In this document: positions 13,663-23,500 of the stretch, one piece after another
Position numbering within the stretch: the stretch's first letter is position 1
Layout: each line of letters begins with the position of its first letter
DNA from: Caldilineaceae bacterium
GTDB lineage: Bacteria > Chloroflexota > Anaerolineae > Caldilineales > Caldilineaceae
DNA: 32,662 nucleotides
Direction: 5' to 3'
NCBI GenBank assembly: GCA_026645575.1
Contig: JAPKMW010000114.1
Coordinates: 1-32,662, forward strand
The notes under the pieces: generated by a model
Databases searched by the model: none
Seen by the model: the letters and a program-made list of their open reading frames with translations, nothing else
What the model was told of the DNA's origin: nothing
Translations under genes and position numbers: made by a program

Positions 13663-14760
13663 CTAGGTGATGGCAGGGGGGATGAGGGTGAAGGCGGCGG
13701 GGTCGAGGTGGAGCCAGAGCGGGGCGCCGGGCTGGGGGAGTGGGCGTGGCATGAGGTGGGTGGGGATGTCAAAGTGGAGATCGAGGGGCGTTGCCACAGG
13801 GAGGGTGATGACGATTTGATGGTAGCTGCCGCGGAAGAGAAGGCTTTGCAGGGCGCCGGTAATGAGTAGGTGGTCGGCGGCGGGCGCAGCGGGGGCGTGA
13901 CCGGTGCCCAGGGCGCGGACGGCATCGGGGCGGATGAGGAGCGTGGCGTCGGGGCGGATGGGGGCGGCCAAGTGGGGGAGATGGGTGCCAAGTTGGGTGT
14001 AGGTGAGGCCAAGCGGGGCGACGGCGGCGGCATCGGCGAGGGGCAGGCGATTGTGAAAGCCGAGAAAGCGCGCAACGAAGAGGGTGGCGGGCATGTCGTA
14101 GATAGCTTGGGCGGGGCCGATTTGTTCGATGTGGCCCTGGCGCATGACGACAAGGCGGTCGGCGACGGCAAAAGCTTCTTGCTGGTCATGGGTGACGTAG
14201 AGGGCGGTGACGCCGACGGCTTTGAGGATGGTGCGCAGTTCGACCATCAGTTCTTCGCGCAGGGTGCGGTCGAGGCTGCCAAGGGGTTCATCCAGCATGA
14301 GGAGTTGGGGCTGTGGCGCCAGGCTGCGGGCGAGAGCGACGCGCTGGCGTTCGCCACCACTGAGGGCGAAGATGGTGCGGTCGCCATAACCAGTGAGGTT
14401 GACAAGCGCCAGCATCGCCTCAACCCGTTGCTGAATCTGAGTGCGACTGTGGCGGGCGGATTGGAGACCAAAGGCGATATTTTGGGCGACGGTGCGGTGC
14501 GGGAAGAGGGCAAATTCTTGAAACATGAGACCAAAGTTGCGTTGGTGGACGGGAAGATGGCGCAGATCGTGCCCATTCAGCATGATCTGGCCGCGATCGG
14601 GCTGCTCCAGGCCAGCGACGAGGCGGAGCAAGGTGGTTTTGCCACAGCCGCTGGGGCCTAAGAGACAGACGATTTCGCCGGCGTCAAGGGTCAGATTGAT
14701 ATTGTGGAGGACGGGCGTGGCGGGCGGATAGGTTTTGCTGAGATTGGTAATCGTGAGCAT
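13663..14760 (-). CDS. thiQ: Thiamine ABC transporter, ATP-binding protein
   Basis: A 365-residue ABC ATPase with Walker [10 protein letters not shown] (35-43), Q-loop Gln81, signature LSGGE (133-137), Walker B LLMLDE (153-158) and switch His191. A C-terminal extension of about 120 residues looks like the TOBE region of PotA/FbpC-type importers, so it is longer than enterobacterial ThiQ. The start [11 protein letters not shown] at 14760 overlaps the stop of the permease gene by one base (TAATG), which implies coupled translation; an earlier in-frame ATG lies inside the permease. The thiamine assignment comes from the operon: lipoprotein of the ThiB family, fused permease and an upstream TPP riboswitch. 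Confidence 0.88.
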   Translation of the reverse strand: MLTITNLSKTYPPATPVLHNINLTLDAGEIVCLLGPSGCGKTTLLRLVAGLEQPDRGQIMLNGHDLRHLPVHQRNFGLMFQEFALFPHRTVAQNIAFGLQSARHSRTQIQQRVEAMLALVNLTGYGDRTIFALSGGERQRVALARSLAPQPQLLMLDEPLGSLDRTLREELMVELRTILKAVGVTALYVTHDQQEAFAVADRLVVMRQGHIEQIGPAQAIYDMPATLFVARFLGFHNRLPLADAAAVAPLGLTYTQLGTHLPHLAAPIRPDATLLIRPDAVRALGTGHAPAAPAADHLLITGALQSLLFRGSYHQIVITLPVATPLDLHFDIPTHLMPRPLPQPGAPLWLHLDPAAFTLIPPAIT

Positions 14761-16421
14761 TAAAATTCCCCTTGGTCGGGCAGGCGGAAGCGTTCGATTA
14801 GCATGAGTGCAACGGTGCAAACGGCCATGAGGATAGTACTCATGGCCAGGGCCTGACCGTAGTTGAGCAGACCGGGCTGGGTTAGGGCGCGATAGATGAT
14901 GACCGGCATGGTGGGGGTGTCGGGCCGGTAGATCAGCAAGGTGGCGCCAAATTCACCGAGGCTGATGGTAAAGGCAAAGGTGGCGCTGACGAGCAGGGCG
15001 CGCAGGAGGATGGGGGCATCCACTTCCCACCAGACGCGACGGGGTGGCGCACCCAGAACGGCGGCGGCTTCGCGCAGCCGGGGGTCGATAGCGCGCAGCG
15101 CTGGCAAAAAGGTGCGCACGACAAAGGGCATGGCGAGCAGGGTGTGCGCCACCGGCGTAAGGAGCAACGACGTGCGCCAACTGCCAAGGGCGATGATATA
15201 ACCAAAGCCGAGGGTGACAGCGGAGGTGCCCAGCGGCAGGAGAAAGAGGGGGTCGAGGATGGTCGTGAGCCAGCGGCGGGGGCGGGCCAGAAGATAGGCG
15301 CTGATGATGCCGAGAAAGAGGCTCAGTATCATGGCGGTCAAGGCAAAGAGTAAGGAATTACGCACGGCGACAATGGGCGGGACGAAGAACGCGCTTTGGC
15401 GACGATTGATGGTCAACTCTCCATAGTAGCGCCAGGTCCAGCCCTCGCCACCGAGGGTGAAGCTGCGCCAGGCCAGGGTGATGAGCGGCAGGAGCAGGAG
15501 GCCAATGCTGGCGATGAGCAGCCCTTGCAGCAGCCAACGGCGCCAGCGGCGGGTGGTGGACGCCGCGTGGTCGGCTGGGAAGAGATCCAGGGTGATGGTG
15601 AGCTTAGCCTGCAAGCGTGTGTAGAAGGCCATGATGATAAAGGTAAACGCCATCTGTACCAGACTGAGAAAGGCGGCAATGGGCAGGTTAAAAAGATCGA
15701 CGGCCTGGCGGTAGATTTCCACTTCGAGGGTGGCAAAGCCGATGCCGCCCAGGATCAGCACAACGCCAAAGCTGGTGAAGCAGAAGAGAAAGATGAGCAG
15801 GGCGGCGGCGATGATGCTGGGCAGTAGGAGCGGCAAGGTGACGCGCCAGAAGATGGCCCAGGGCGGGGCGCCCAGAACAGCGGCCACTTCGCGCAGCCGG
15901 GGGCTGAGGGTCGCCCAGAAGCCGCCCACAGTGCGGATGATGACGCTAACATTGTAGAATGCATGGGCCAGCAGGATGATCCAGATCGTGCCCGTCACCT
16001 GGAGCGGGGGCGTCTCCAGGTGAAAGAGGTCTTGCAACCAGGCGTTGAGCAGCCCCTGGCGACCCAGGAGGGCGGTAAAGGCGGCGCCGACGACGACCGT
16101 GGGCATGACGAAGGGGATGGTCGTCAGGGCGCGCAAGAGCGTTTTGCCCGGAAAAGTGTAGTGGGCAAAACAGTAGGCCAGCGGCAGCCCGAAGAGCAAG
16201 GTGAGGGCGGTCGAAGCGGCAGCTTGCCAGGTGGTGAACCAGAGTAGTTGCCAGAAAAAGGGTTGACGCAGCAGCGCGCCAATGGCCGCCCCACCGTCCG
16301 TATTGGTGCTAAAACTCAGCCGCAGGATGGCGAACAGGGGATAGAAGAAAAAGAGCGCCAGAAAGAGCAGTGGCAAGCTATAGAGCAGCACGGGTAGGTA
16401 ACGGCGACGGTGAGCGGCCAT
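14760..16421 (-). CDS. thiP: Thiamine ABC transporter, fused permease
   Basis: A 553-residue inner-membrane protein made of two homologous permease halves with about twelve transmembrane helices. Each half has its EAA cytoplasmic loop: [19 protein letters not shown] in the first and [19 protein letters not shown] in the second. This fused layout and length fit ThiP/FbpB-type permeases. The start [10 protein letters not shown] has AGGAGGAG nine bases upstream. That binding site abuts the inverted-repeat element at 16439-16534, and its AGGAG is one copy of the element's 5-bp target duplication. It is coupled to thiQ by a TAATG overlap. Confidence 0.9.
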   Translation of the reverse strand: MAAHRRRYLPVLLYSLPLLFLALFFFYPLFAILRLSFSTNTDGGAAIGALLRQPFFWQLLWFTTWQAAASTALTLLFGLPLAYCFAHYTFPGKTLLRALTTIPFVMPTVVVGAAFTALLGRQGLLNAWLQDLFHLETPPLQVTGTIWIILLAHAFYNVSVIIRTVGGFWATLSPRLREVAAVLGAPPWAIFWRVTLPLLLPSIIAAALLIFLFCFTSFGVVLILGGIGFATLEVEIYRQAVDLFNLPIAAFLSLVQMAFTFIIMAFYTRLQAKLTITLDLFPADHAASTTRRWRRWLLQGLLIASIGLLLLPLITLAWRSFTLGGEGWTWRYYGELTINRRQSAFFVPPIVAVRNSLLFALTAMILSLFLGIISAYLLARPRRWLTTILDPLFLLPLGTSAVTLGFGYIIALGSWRTSLLLTPVAHTLLAMPFVVRTFLPALRAIDPRLREAAAVLGAPPRRVWWEVDAPILLRALLVSATFAFTISLGEFGATLLIYRPDTPTMPVIIYRALTQPGLLNYGQALAMSTILMAVCTVALMLIERFRLPDQGEF

Positions 16422-16438
16422 GATGAGATACTCCTCCT

Positions 16439-16534
16439 GTAACTATTCAGCCTACCCGCTCTCAGCCAGTCCGTGACTGGCGCCGGTCACCGGGGCCCCC
16501 CTGAGGTGCAGCTATGAGCAGGCTGAATAGTTAC
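16439..16534. mobile_element. 96-bp inverted-repeat (MITE-like) element between thiB and thiP
   Basis: Perfect 15-bp terminal inverted repeats, GTAACTATTCAGCCT and its complement, are flanked by the direct repeat CTCCT (16434-16438 and 16535-16539), which fits a 5-bp target duplication. The interior carries CAGCCAGTCCGTGACTGGC, a member of the dispersed GTCCGTGAC palindrome family. It has no coding capacity. Confidence 0.8.
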
Positions 16535-16541
16535 CTCCTTG

Positions 16542-17621
16542 TCAGCGCAACATGACGGTGGTCCAGGCATCGATCCACTGTTCGCGATTGGCGTCAATGG
16601 CGGCGGCATCCAGTTGGTTCGTGACCGCGGGCTGCTCGGCGAATTGGGTGAAGAGATCGGGCAGCGGCGTTTGGGGCAGGGCGGGGTAGACGAACATTTG
16701 GAGGGGCATGTCAGCCTGGAAGGGTTGGCTCAACATGAAGTCAATGAACTGTTGGGCAAGGGCCGGCTGCTTGGCGCCCTTGAGCACGCCGACGAACTCG
16801 ATCTGGCGGAAGACGCCACCAGCGAGATTGAGATTGACACTGGCCGGTTCCGTGCGGCCATCGGTGGCGTAGAGAACATCGGCGGGGGGACTGGTGGTGT
16901 AGCTGACGACAAGCGGGCGGTCGCCGCTCCCGGCCGAGCCGACGGTGAAGTGATCAAAATAGGCTTCGCTCCACCCGCTGGTGATCAAGATGTCGTTGGC
17001 GCGCAAGGCTTGCCAGAAGTCAAGATAGCCCGCTTCGCCAAAATGGCTGATGGTGGCGAGCAAGAAGGCGAGGCCGGGCGACGAGGTGGCGGGATTGGGC
17101 GCCACCAACAGCCCCTTGTATTCTGGCTTGGTCAGGTCTTCGAGGCTATGGGGCAGGGGTAGATTGTGTTCGGCGAAGTAGGTGGCATCGGCGTTGAGAT
17201 TGACGTAACCGACATCAACCGGGAGCAAGCGCTGATCGGGATCAAGCTCCAGTTCATCAGGGATCTGGGCCAGGGCAGGGGCGGCGTATGGCTCAAAGAT
17301 GTCAGCGGCGAGGGCGCGGCTCAGGAAGGTGTTATCGACGCCGAAGAAGAGGTCGGCGAGGGGAGCATCCTTGCTGAGGATGATCTTGTTGAGCGCTTCG
17401 CCGGCGTCACCCAAGGCGAGCAGTTGGACGGTGACGTTATGTTCGGCTTCAAATTGGGCGAGCGTTTCTTCGCTGACGTTGAAGGAGTCATGGCTGGCTA
17501 GGACTAAGGTTGTTGGCGTCTGATTGGCTGGGGTGACGGCTCTGGGCTGGACGGGCTGACAGGCCGTGAGCAGGATGAGGGCGAGTAGTCCAAGAATGGT
17601 GCGCAAAGATCGATTCATCAT
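16542..17621 (-). CDS. thiB: Thiamine ABC transporter, substrate-binding lipoprotein
   Basis: A 359-residue secreted lipoprotein. The signal peptide ends in the lipobox LLTAC (Cys21), followed by a Thr/Pro linker. The mature part follows ThiB-type periplasmic binding proteins: [10 protein letters not shown] near the start of the fold, [15 protein letters not shown], a central [21 protein letters not shown] and a C-terminal [11 protein letters not shown]. It should bind thiamine or a phosphate ester and hand it to ThiP. The start is the first of two adjacent ATGs, with AGGAG five bases upstream; longer frames would run into the riboswitch terminator. First gene of the operon under TPP control. 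Confidence 0.92.
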   Translation of the reverse strand: MMNRSLRTILGLLALILLTACQPVQPRAVTPANQTPTTLVLASHDSFNVSEETLAQFEAEHNVTVQLLALGDAGEALNKIILSKDAPLADLFFGVDNTFLSRALAADIFEPYAAPALAQIPDELELDPDQRLLPVDVGYVNLNADATYFAEHNLPLPHSLEDLTKPEYKGLLVAPNPATSSPGLAFLLATISHFGEAGYLDFWQALRANDILITSGWSEAYFDHFTVGSAGSGDRPLVVSYTTSPPADVLYATDGRTEPASVNLNLAGGVFRQIEFVGVLKGAKQPALAQQFIDFMLSQPFQADMPLQMFVYPALPQTPLPDLFTQFAEQPAVTNQLDAAAIDANREQWIDAWTTVMLR

Positions 17622-17645
17622 TTGTTCTCCTGTGTGATAGGCACT

Positions 17646-17670
17646 AAAAAACCTTGCTGATGGGGCAAGG
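17646..17670 (-). terminator. Riboswitch-controlled intrinsic terminator
   Basis: CCTTGC, loop CCCATCA, GCAAGG, then six T on the minus strand, between the TPP aptamer and the thiB start. Confidence 0.88.
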
Positions 17671-17694
17671 CCAGGAGGTGGATGGTGATCGGCG

Positions 17695-17800
17695 CATGGT
17701 CTGCTCCCTCCGCTGGCATTACCCAGATCAGGTACACGGGTCGGTGACAGAATGGTCACCCTCTCAGCCTGGCGCTTCCAAGCTCCCCTCGCTTCAGTTT
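17695..17800 (-). promoter_or_regulatory. TPP riboswitch (THI element)
   Basis: On the minus strand the conserved aptamer blocks are present in order: GGGGAGC, GGCTGAGAGGGTGACC, then a variable P3 arm, ACCTGATCTGGGTAATGCC and AGCGGAGGGAGCA. CTGAGA and CTGATCTGGGTAATGCCAGCG are the ligand-binding signatures of the family. With the terminator that follows, TPP binding should stop transcription of thiBPQ. Confidence 0.96.
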
Positions 17801-17810
17801 GTGATGGATG

Positions 17811-17839
17811 ATTATACTACGAGGGGGTGGGAATGACAA
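17811..17839 (-). promoter_or_regulatory. Promoter of the thiBPQ operon
   Basis: TTGTCA, exactly 17 bases, TATAAT on the minus strand, about ten bases before the start of the TPP aptamer. Confidence 0.85.
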
Positions 17840-17904
17840 GAAGCTAAGGGGACAAAAAACAGCGGACAAAGAAGGAAGAGGGGCGGATTTGATTAATGAC
17901 GTGT

Positions 17905-18195
17905 AAACCCCTACCTTGTCCATGCTGTAGTCGATAGTCATCGCCACTGTATTTGGACTGCGGATGCCGGCCACCTGCTCGCTACTGCGGTAGCTGTAAG
18001 TCGTCGCGGCGCCGCCCCACGGGGTTAGGGTTTCCAAGCGCCCGGCGTTGTCATAGCCATAGCCGACGCTGCCCCGGTCCCAGTAGTCGATGCTCGTCAC
18101 CTGGTTGGTGAGGCTGTAACCATAGTCCACCATGCGGCTGCCGCAGGTACGCGTGTCGAGCCGGTTGCTGTACGGCGCCACCCGTTGCACCAGGG
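17905..18195 (-). pseudogene. Orphan RHS/YD-repeat fragment behind the RHS gene
   Basis: In a frame different from that of the RHS gene, about 95 codons read as typical YD repeats: YSLTNQVTSIDYW, YGYDNAGRLETLTPW and TTYSYRSSEQVAGIRSP. There is no start of its own. The similarity begins where the upstream RHS protein loses its expected toxin end (about 18190) and fades at about 17910. It is the remnant of another RHS coding sequence, joined to the main gene by deletion or recombination. Confidence 0.75.
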
Positions 18196-20213
18196 ATGAT
18201 CAGCGCCAGGAAGGTGAGGGCATTGTCATAGGGCGTCATGATTTCGCCGGTCAGCGGGTCGCGCCCAGAGACGAGGGTGGCGAAGTCGGTGATAGTGTCC
18301 AGCCCGATGAGTCCCAATCCCACATTGGCCAGGAAGCGCATGGGTGGGGAGGCGCCGGGCAGGAGGGGGTACTTGGCAACGGCTTCGTTTAGCGTCTGCG
18401 CCGTCCAGGTGACGGTGTTAAGACCCGAGGAACCCAAGTTTTTGATCAAGCCCTGCATATCCCCTAATTGCGCCATGCAGCCTTCGGTCAGGGCGCAGCG
18501 CAGAGTCAGGGCAAGGAGGGTGAAGGCTACGGCAATGGGCGACGCGACCAGCGCCATGGCCGGCAAGGAGACTAACAACCCCACAAAGATGGCGGTCTGC
18601 GCCGGGGTCAGGTTGTCGGGAATCACGCTAAAGCCGCTGGGATCGACCCAGGTGGCCGGGTTGTTGGCCACATAGGCGTAGAGGTTATAGCCCTGCGTGC
18701 CCGGTGCGTTGGGCTGCACAGCATCGGCGCTCAGGAAGCGCCCCAAGCTTGGGCTGAGGTCACGCGCCCGCAGGTGCCAGAGGCCGGTCTCCTGGGCGAA
18801 ATACTCACCGGTGAAGCCAAAGCGGCTGGTCACGCCACTCTGGTTGCGATAGCCGCCAAAGACATCATAGTCGGCTGTGCCGACCACCGCGCCGCTGGCA
18901 TCGGTGACGCCACGGATCGAGCCTAAACCGTCGCTCAACAGATCGTAGCGGGCGCCGCTGGGATCGATTTGCGCCAATGGTGCATCGCCGTGGATATAGG
19001 CGTAGGCGCCATCATCGACCAGCAGCGGCAAGGAGGCCGTGCGATCCCAGAGATAGTTACTCTGTGCGCCATTGACCGTGGCGCCCACCCGCACATTGAG
19101 CGCATCATAGCTGTAGTTGACGGTCTGGCCGTTGACGGTGGCGCCCGTCAGCCGGTTGGCCCAGTCCCAGGTGTAGCTAGTGGCGCCGGCGCTGATCAGA
19201 TTGCCGTTAGCGTCATAGCTATAACTGGTGGCGCCGTCACTCAACAATTGACCAGCGTCGTCATAGGTGTAATTCGTCAGTACGCCATTTTGGCTCTGCG
19301 TCAGCCGATTGCCATTGGCGTCATAGCTATAGGCCGCCGCATCGCCATTTGGGTAGGTGACGCCGGTCAGGCGGTTGAGGGCATCATAGCTATAGCCTTC
19401 CTGACTGACCATCGTTTCCGCATCGGTGCGGTTGTTGTTGCTATCAAAGCGATAGTGCAAATTGAAGCTTTCGTCCTTGTTGTACCGCTTGCTGCCAAAT
19501 AAGCCGCGCAGGTTATAGCCATAATCAGCCGCAATGGCATTGGGATGGGTGACTTCCTGGATGGCGCCGAATTCGTTGTAGCTGATGGTATTGGCGCGGC
19601 CTACCCAATCGCTGATGCTGTGTAAGCGCCCCGCTGTATCATAGCCATAGGTGATGGTGCGCGCGCCGGGCAGCGTCATAGTGGTGCGTTGGTTGGCGTC
19701 ATTGTAACCGTACGTAACGGTTCCCTGGGGCGCGGCAATGGCTGTAATGCGTGAGGCGGCGTCATAGCTATAGGTGGTGCTGCCGTTGGCATCGCTGGCG
19801 GTGCTTAACCGACCGACCGCATCATAGCTGTAGCTGTTGGCGCCAGTGGGATAGCTTAAGCTGGTCGGGCGATCCAGCAGATCATAGGCATAGTTGACGG
19901 TAATGCCACGGGCATCGGTGGCGCTGGTAAGCCGGCCCACGGCGTCGTAACCATAGCTGTGGGTGCGATTGAGCGGGTCGGTTTTGCTCAAGCGATTGCC
20001 CAACACGCCATAGCTCTCGGTTGTCACATCTACGGTGCTGGTTGCACTTTGAATCAGCGGTAAATAAACTGCCGGCTTTTGATCTGCCATAGCAGGTGCG
20101 CTTTGGACATGTAGGACAGGCGGCAAAGCGATTGAGTTGAACACCAATGCAAAACAGACCAAGAGGGCAACAACACGATAACTTGTTTTTGACCGGTAAC
20201 GGGATCGAGACAT
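18051..20213 (-). CDS. RHS/YD-repeat protein with RHS core and lost toxin tip
   Basis: A 720-residue secreted protein. A signal anchor (about 14-34) is followed by KPAVYLPLI, then roughly fifteen YD repeats (about 70-400) and the RHS-associated core ending in LGRFLSADAV, GYNLYAYVANNPATWVDPSG. Behind the core come two hydrophobic stretches and a segment with GLDTITDFATLVSGRDPLTGE and IIPGATGG, which resembles the pre-toxin TG (PT-TG) domain of polymorphic toxins. The expected toxin domain is missing: from about residue 678 the frame reads through the orphan YD fragment in a wrong frame (QQPARHAYLRQPHGG) and stops. The shell may still be made but is probably non-toxic. No immunity gene is seen. 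GGAGA lies six bases before the start. Confidence 0.85.
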   Translation of the reverse strand: MSRSRYRSKTSYRVVALLVCFALVFNSIALPPVLHVQSAPAMADQKPAVYLPLIQSATSTVDVTTESYGVLGNRLSKTDPLNRTHSYGYDAVGRLTSATDARGITVNYAYDLLDRPTSLSYPTGANSYSYDAVGRLSTASDANGSTTYSYDAASRITAIAAPQGTVTYGYNDANQRTTMTLPGARTITYGYDTAGRLHSISDWVGRANTISYNEFGAIQEVTHPNAIAADYGYNLRGLFGSKRYNKDESFNLHYRFDSNNNRTDAETMVSQEGYSYDALNRLTGVTYPNGDAAAYSYDANGNRLTQSQNGVLTNYTYDDAGQLLSDGATSYSYDANGNLISAGATSYTWDWANRLTGATVNGQTVNYSYDALNVRVGATVNGAQSNYLWDRTASLPLLVDDGAYAYIHGDAPLAQIDPSGARYDLLSDGLGSIRGVTDASGAVVGTADYDVFGGYRNQSGVTSRFGFTGEYFAQETGLWHLRARDLSPSLGRFLSADAVQPNAPGTQGYNLYAYVANNPATWVDPSGFSVIPDNLTPAQTAIFVGLLVSLPAMALVASPIAVAFTLLALTLRCALTEGCMAQLGDMQGLIKNLGSSGLNTVTWTAQTLNEAVAKYPLLPGASPPMRFLANVGLGLIGLDTITDFATLVSGRDPLTGEIMTPYDNALTFLALIIPGATGGAVQQPARHAYLRQPHGGLWLQPHQPGDEHRLLGPGQRRLWL

Positions 20214-20343
20214 GGGTTATCTCCGTTTGGATAGTGGAATGGGCGAAGACGCTCGGCTGGGGGAAGTCAATTCATGTTGCCGCTGAAATAGGTGGGCGTT
20301 GTGTGGCTTTGTTGTTTCATCGGCGCTTTTATTGTAGCCGCAC

Positions 20344-20442
20344 CGCGTCTCCCGAAGGTCTCCAAAAATGGCAGATCGCGTCTCCGTTTTACCAAAGACG
20401 CGTCTCTGTTTTGCGGAAGACGCGTCTCCACATTCGGAAAAC
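20344..20442. repeat. Short direct repeats CGCGTCTC upstream of the RHS gene
   Basis: CGCGTCTC occurs at 20344, 20377, 20399 and 20421. The last three start tandem 22-bp units with similar interiors (GTTTT, then AAGA before the next copy in two of them). The spacings of 33, 22 and 22 bp are multiples of about one helix turn. They lie 130-230 bases upstream of the RHS start and could be a binding-site array. Confidence 0.6.
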
Positions 20443-20519
20443 AGCTCAATAGTTTACGTTATCGTAATAGATTAACTACGTGGTGGGAAGGATAAAATAG
20501 TAGATAGTTTATGGCGGCT

Positions 20520-20564
20520 GGCTTAAGGTGGATGGTCGATAGTACAGACAATCCACCTTAAGCC
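20520..20564 (-). terminator. Stem-loop behind the exporter permease gene
   Basis: Perfect 14-bp stem GGCTTAAGGTGGAT/ATCCACCTTAAGCC with a 17-base loop, six bases after the stop codon. No T-run follows, so it may protect the 3' end rather than terminate by itself. Confidence 0.6.
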
Positions 20565-20570
20565 ATTCAC

Positions 20571-23500
20571 CTATTCATACCGCAGCGCTTCTGCCGGATA
20601 AGTCTTTGCCGCCTGGTAGGCGGGGACAATGGTTGTCAGCAAGGCAAAAACATAGGCAAGCAGGAGGATCAACCCAATCTGCCCCCAGGGCAGGACAAAG
20701 GTGGTCTCCGGGGTCAGGGCCGTGAGGAAGGCGCTAATAATGCTTTGCCCCAGCACAATCCCGGCGCCGGCGCCGATGAGCAGGCCGGTGATGGCGATAA
20801 AGCTGGCTTCCAGCACAAAGGAGAGGGCGATCATGCGCGCCTGGTAGCCGATGGCGCGCAACATGCCGATCTGTTGGCGTCGCTCGACCACGGTGCGGCT
20901 GGTGATGACGCCAAGCGCGGCAATACCCACCAGCAGCCCCAGCGCCATAAAGCCCTGGAAGAGTTGGAGGATGCCACGGGTAAAGGCTTGCCCCTGGGCA
21001 AAGCTTTCGGCCAGGATGGTGGCGTTCATGCCGTTGCCCAGAAAGGCGCGCTCCACCTCCTGGGCCACGGCCCGCACCTCGGCGCCCGGCTGCACCTTGA
21101 CATAGAATTGCTCCGGTTGGAAAGCAACGCCGGTAAGGCGTTGGAGCGCCGCAGCATTGACCTGGAGATCGCTGTCAGCCAACGTCGTGTCGTCATCCAG
21201 CACGCCAATGATCTGAAAACGTTGGGGAGACAACGCAGCGTCGGGCGTCGGGGCGAAGGGAATCGCTTCGTCGGGGCCACCGAAGTCGGTGGCGACGCGC
21301 ACGTCGACGAAGAGAGTGGGCAACGTCTCACCAGCGGCGACGGACGGCAACTCGAAGCGACGGCGGTTGCGTCCTGGTGGACCAAACGCATCTTCGTCCG
21401 GGTTACGCAACACATCGGGGGTGACAATGGCGACATCGTCGCGCTCACGCAGCGCCTGCCAGATGGCGGCGTCATCGGCAAAACCGGCGGCGCGCGATTG
21501 AAAGCGGTAGACCTGCGATGCCTGAGCCAAATAGCCATCATCCACAGCGGCCAGTGAGCGGCGTCCCCAGCGGCTCTCATCGGCGTTGCGTACCTCCACC
21601 ACCTGGCTTTGATAGGCGCCCACGGTGGCGACTTGTTGCAACAGCGGGTAGTCGCTTGTTGTCAAATCCTGGGTCAACTCCTGGATGCGGGCGCCCATAT
21701 CACGCAGCGGGGCGAAAAAGCTCAACAGGGTGGTGTCGGCCCGAATCTCAAAACCGGCAGTCTCGCGCTCATCCAGCACCACAATGGTCTGCGTGGCGCG
21801 GATGACCACGGCCATCACCACCACCGTGCTAATGATCATGGCAAACATGAGCATGGCCATGCCGGTGCGGAAGCGGGCGCTCAGGGGATAGGCGATGGCC
21901 GTTTTGAGTACTGGCGTTAATTGACCGATACCGCCCAACACAATGCCGACAAACCAGGTGATCGCATCGGCATTAAAGGTAACGGCAAGGATGGCGCCCA
22001 AGATGATCAGCGGCCCCCCCAGCGCCAACGTCAGCAAGGTCTGGTCGGGGCCGGGTTGCAGGAGTGGGTTGTCACTGCCCAGGCCAGGGAGGTTGAGCGA
22101 CGGCAACACGCGCACCCACGGCACCGTCCACAGGAGCAGCAAGCCAATGCCCATCACCGTGTACGACCAACGGTAAATGGTTTCATTGCGCAGACGCGTC
22201 GGTTCCAGCGCGCGGATCGCCAGCAAACAGAGGCCGATGAGCAGGAAGGTGGCGCCCGCTAGCAGCAGGCCGAATGCTACTTCTATGCGAAGCCCGATAT
22301 AGAGCAAGTAGCCGCCCAACGCGGCCAATGCCAGTGCGCTGCCCCACTTCCAGATGCGCGACAGCCACGACCGGCGACTTTCGGCGCTCTCTTGCGGCAA
22401 ATCGCGAATGGCCGAGACAATGTTGAGCCGGCTGACCCGCCACGCCGAGAAAGTTACCACCAGGAAGGTCAACAAGACGCCCAGACAGTAGGCGATGATG
22501 GTGGAGGTGGGCGCGGCGTAGAAGCGAAAGGTAAAGAGGCTGTTCTGGCTGCTCAACTGGGTGGTGAGATTGTTAAAGATCGACCCCATAAAGTCAACCA
22601 TGGCATAAGTGACGGCCAACCCCAACAGCACACCGATGGCCGCAGCCAGCAGGTCGTAGATCACCCCTTCGACCACAAACATCTGCACCAGATGGCCGCG
22701 CTGTACACCGATGGCGCGCGCCATGCCCATCTCGCTGCGTCGCTCGGTTGCCAGCATGACAAAGATGAGGAAGATCAGCAGCACGCCGGCCAGGATCGAG
22801 AAGAAGCCAAAGAGCGAGAAGATCGAGGCAAAGATGCCGCCGGCGGCGTTGCCCACCGTCAGCAAGGTTGCCTTGTTGAGCGGATCAATGACATCAAAGG
22901 TATTCAATTCACCAAAGGCCACGGTTAATCCCGTTTTGGCGTCGTCGGGCAGGTTTTTCTCCAACAGCCAGCCACGGAAGGTATTATCCCCCAAGATCTC
23001 GCGCAGGCGGTCGCTAATGCCCGGCTTTGCCAATTCAGCCGGAATGTCGCGCACGCCATCCATCATGCCGCCCAGGGGGGTCAACTCTTGCACCAGATCG
23101 GCAATGATCTGCGGGCCGTCAAAGTCTTCCATCACCTCTTGTTGGGCATCGGCCGCAGCGGCACTCAGGATCGGTTGTATATCCGGGCGGCGCAAAATTG
23201 CCACCACTTGTTCCAGCGCATCCTCGTTCATTGCCAGCACCCGCAAACGGCGGCTGACGGCGTCGGTATGTTCGATGCCCCCTAGGTCGTCGCCCAGGTT
23301 GGAGACCAGCACATTGTTGACCTTGCCGTTCATAAAGAGCAGTTGCTGCGCCTCATCCAGCCGCAACATGACCACGGGGAAGAGCGCGCCCAGCGGGCCG
23401 GCCTCTTCCACAATGGCTCTGACGCGGAAGGGAATCGGGATGGGGCCAACGTAGACATCCAGTACATCGCCCACGTCGGCAGCTAGTTGCTCAGCGCCCA

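Noticed and set aside
13870..14661. A plus-strand frame of 263 codons opposite thiQ
   Set aside because: Gly/Glu/Asp-rich antisense shadow of a clear ABC ATPase.
22711..23454. A plus-strand frame of 247 codons opposite the exporter permease
   Set aside because: Ser/Arg-rich antisense shadow; the minus strand has a continuous domain structure.
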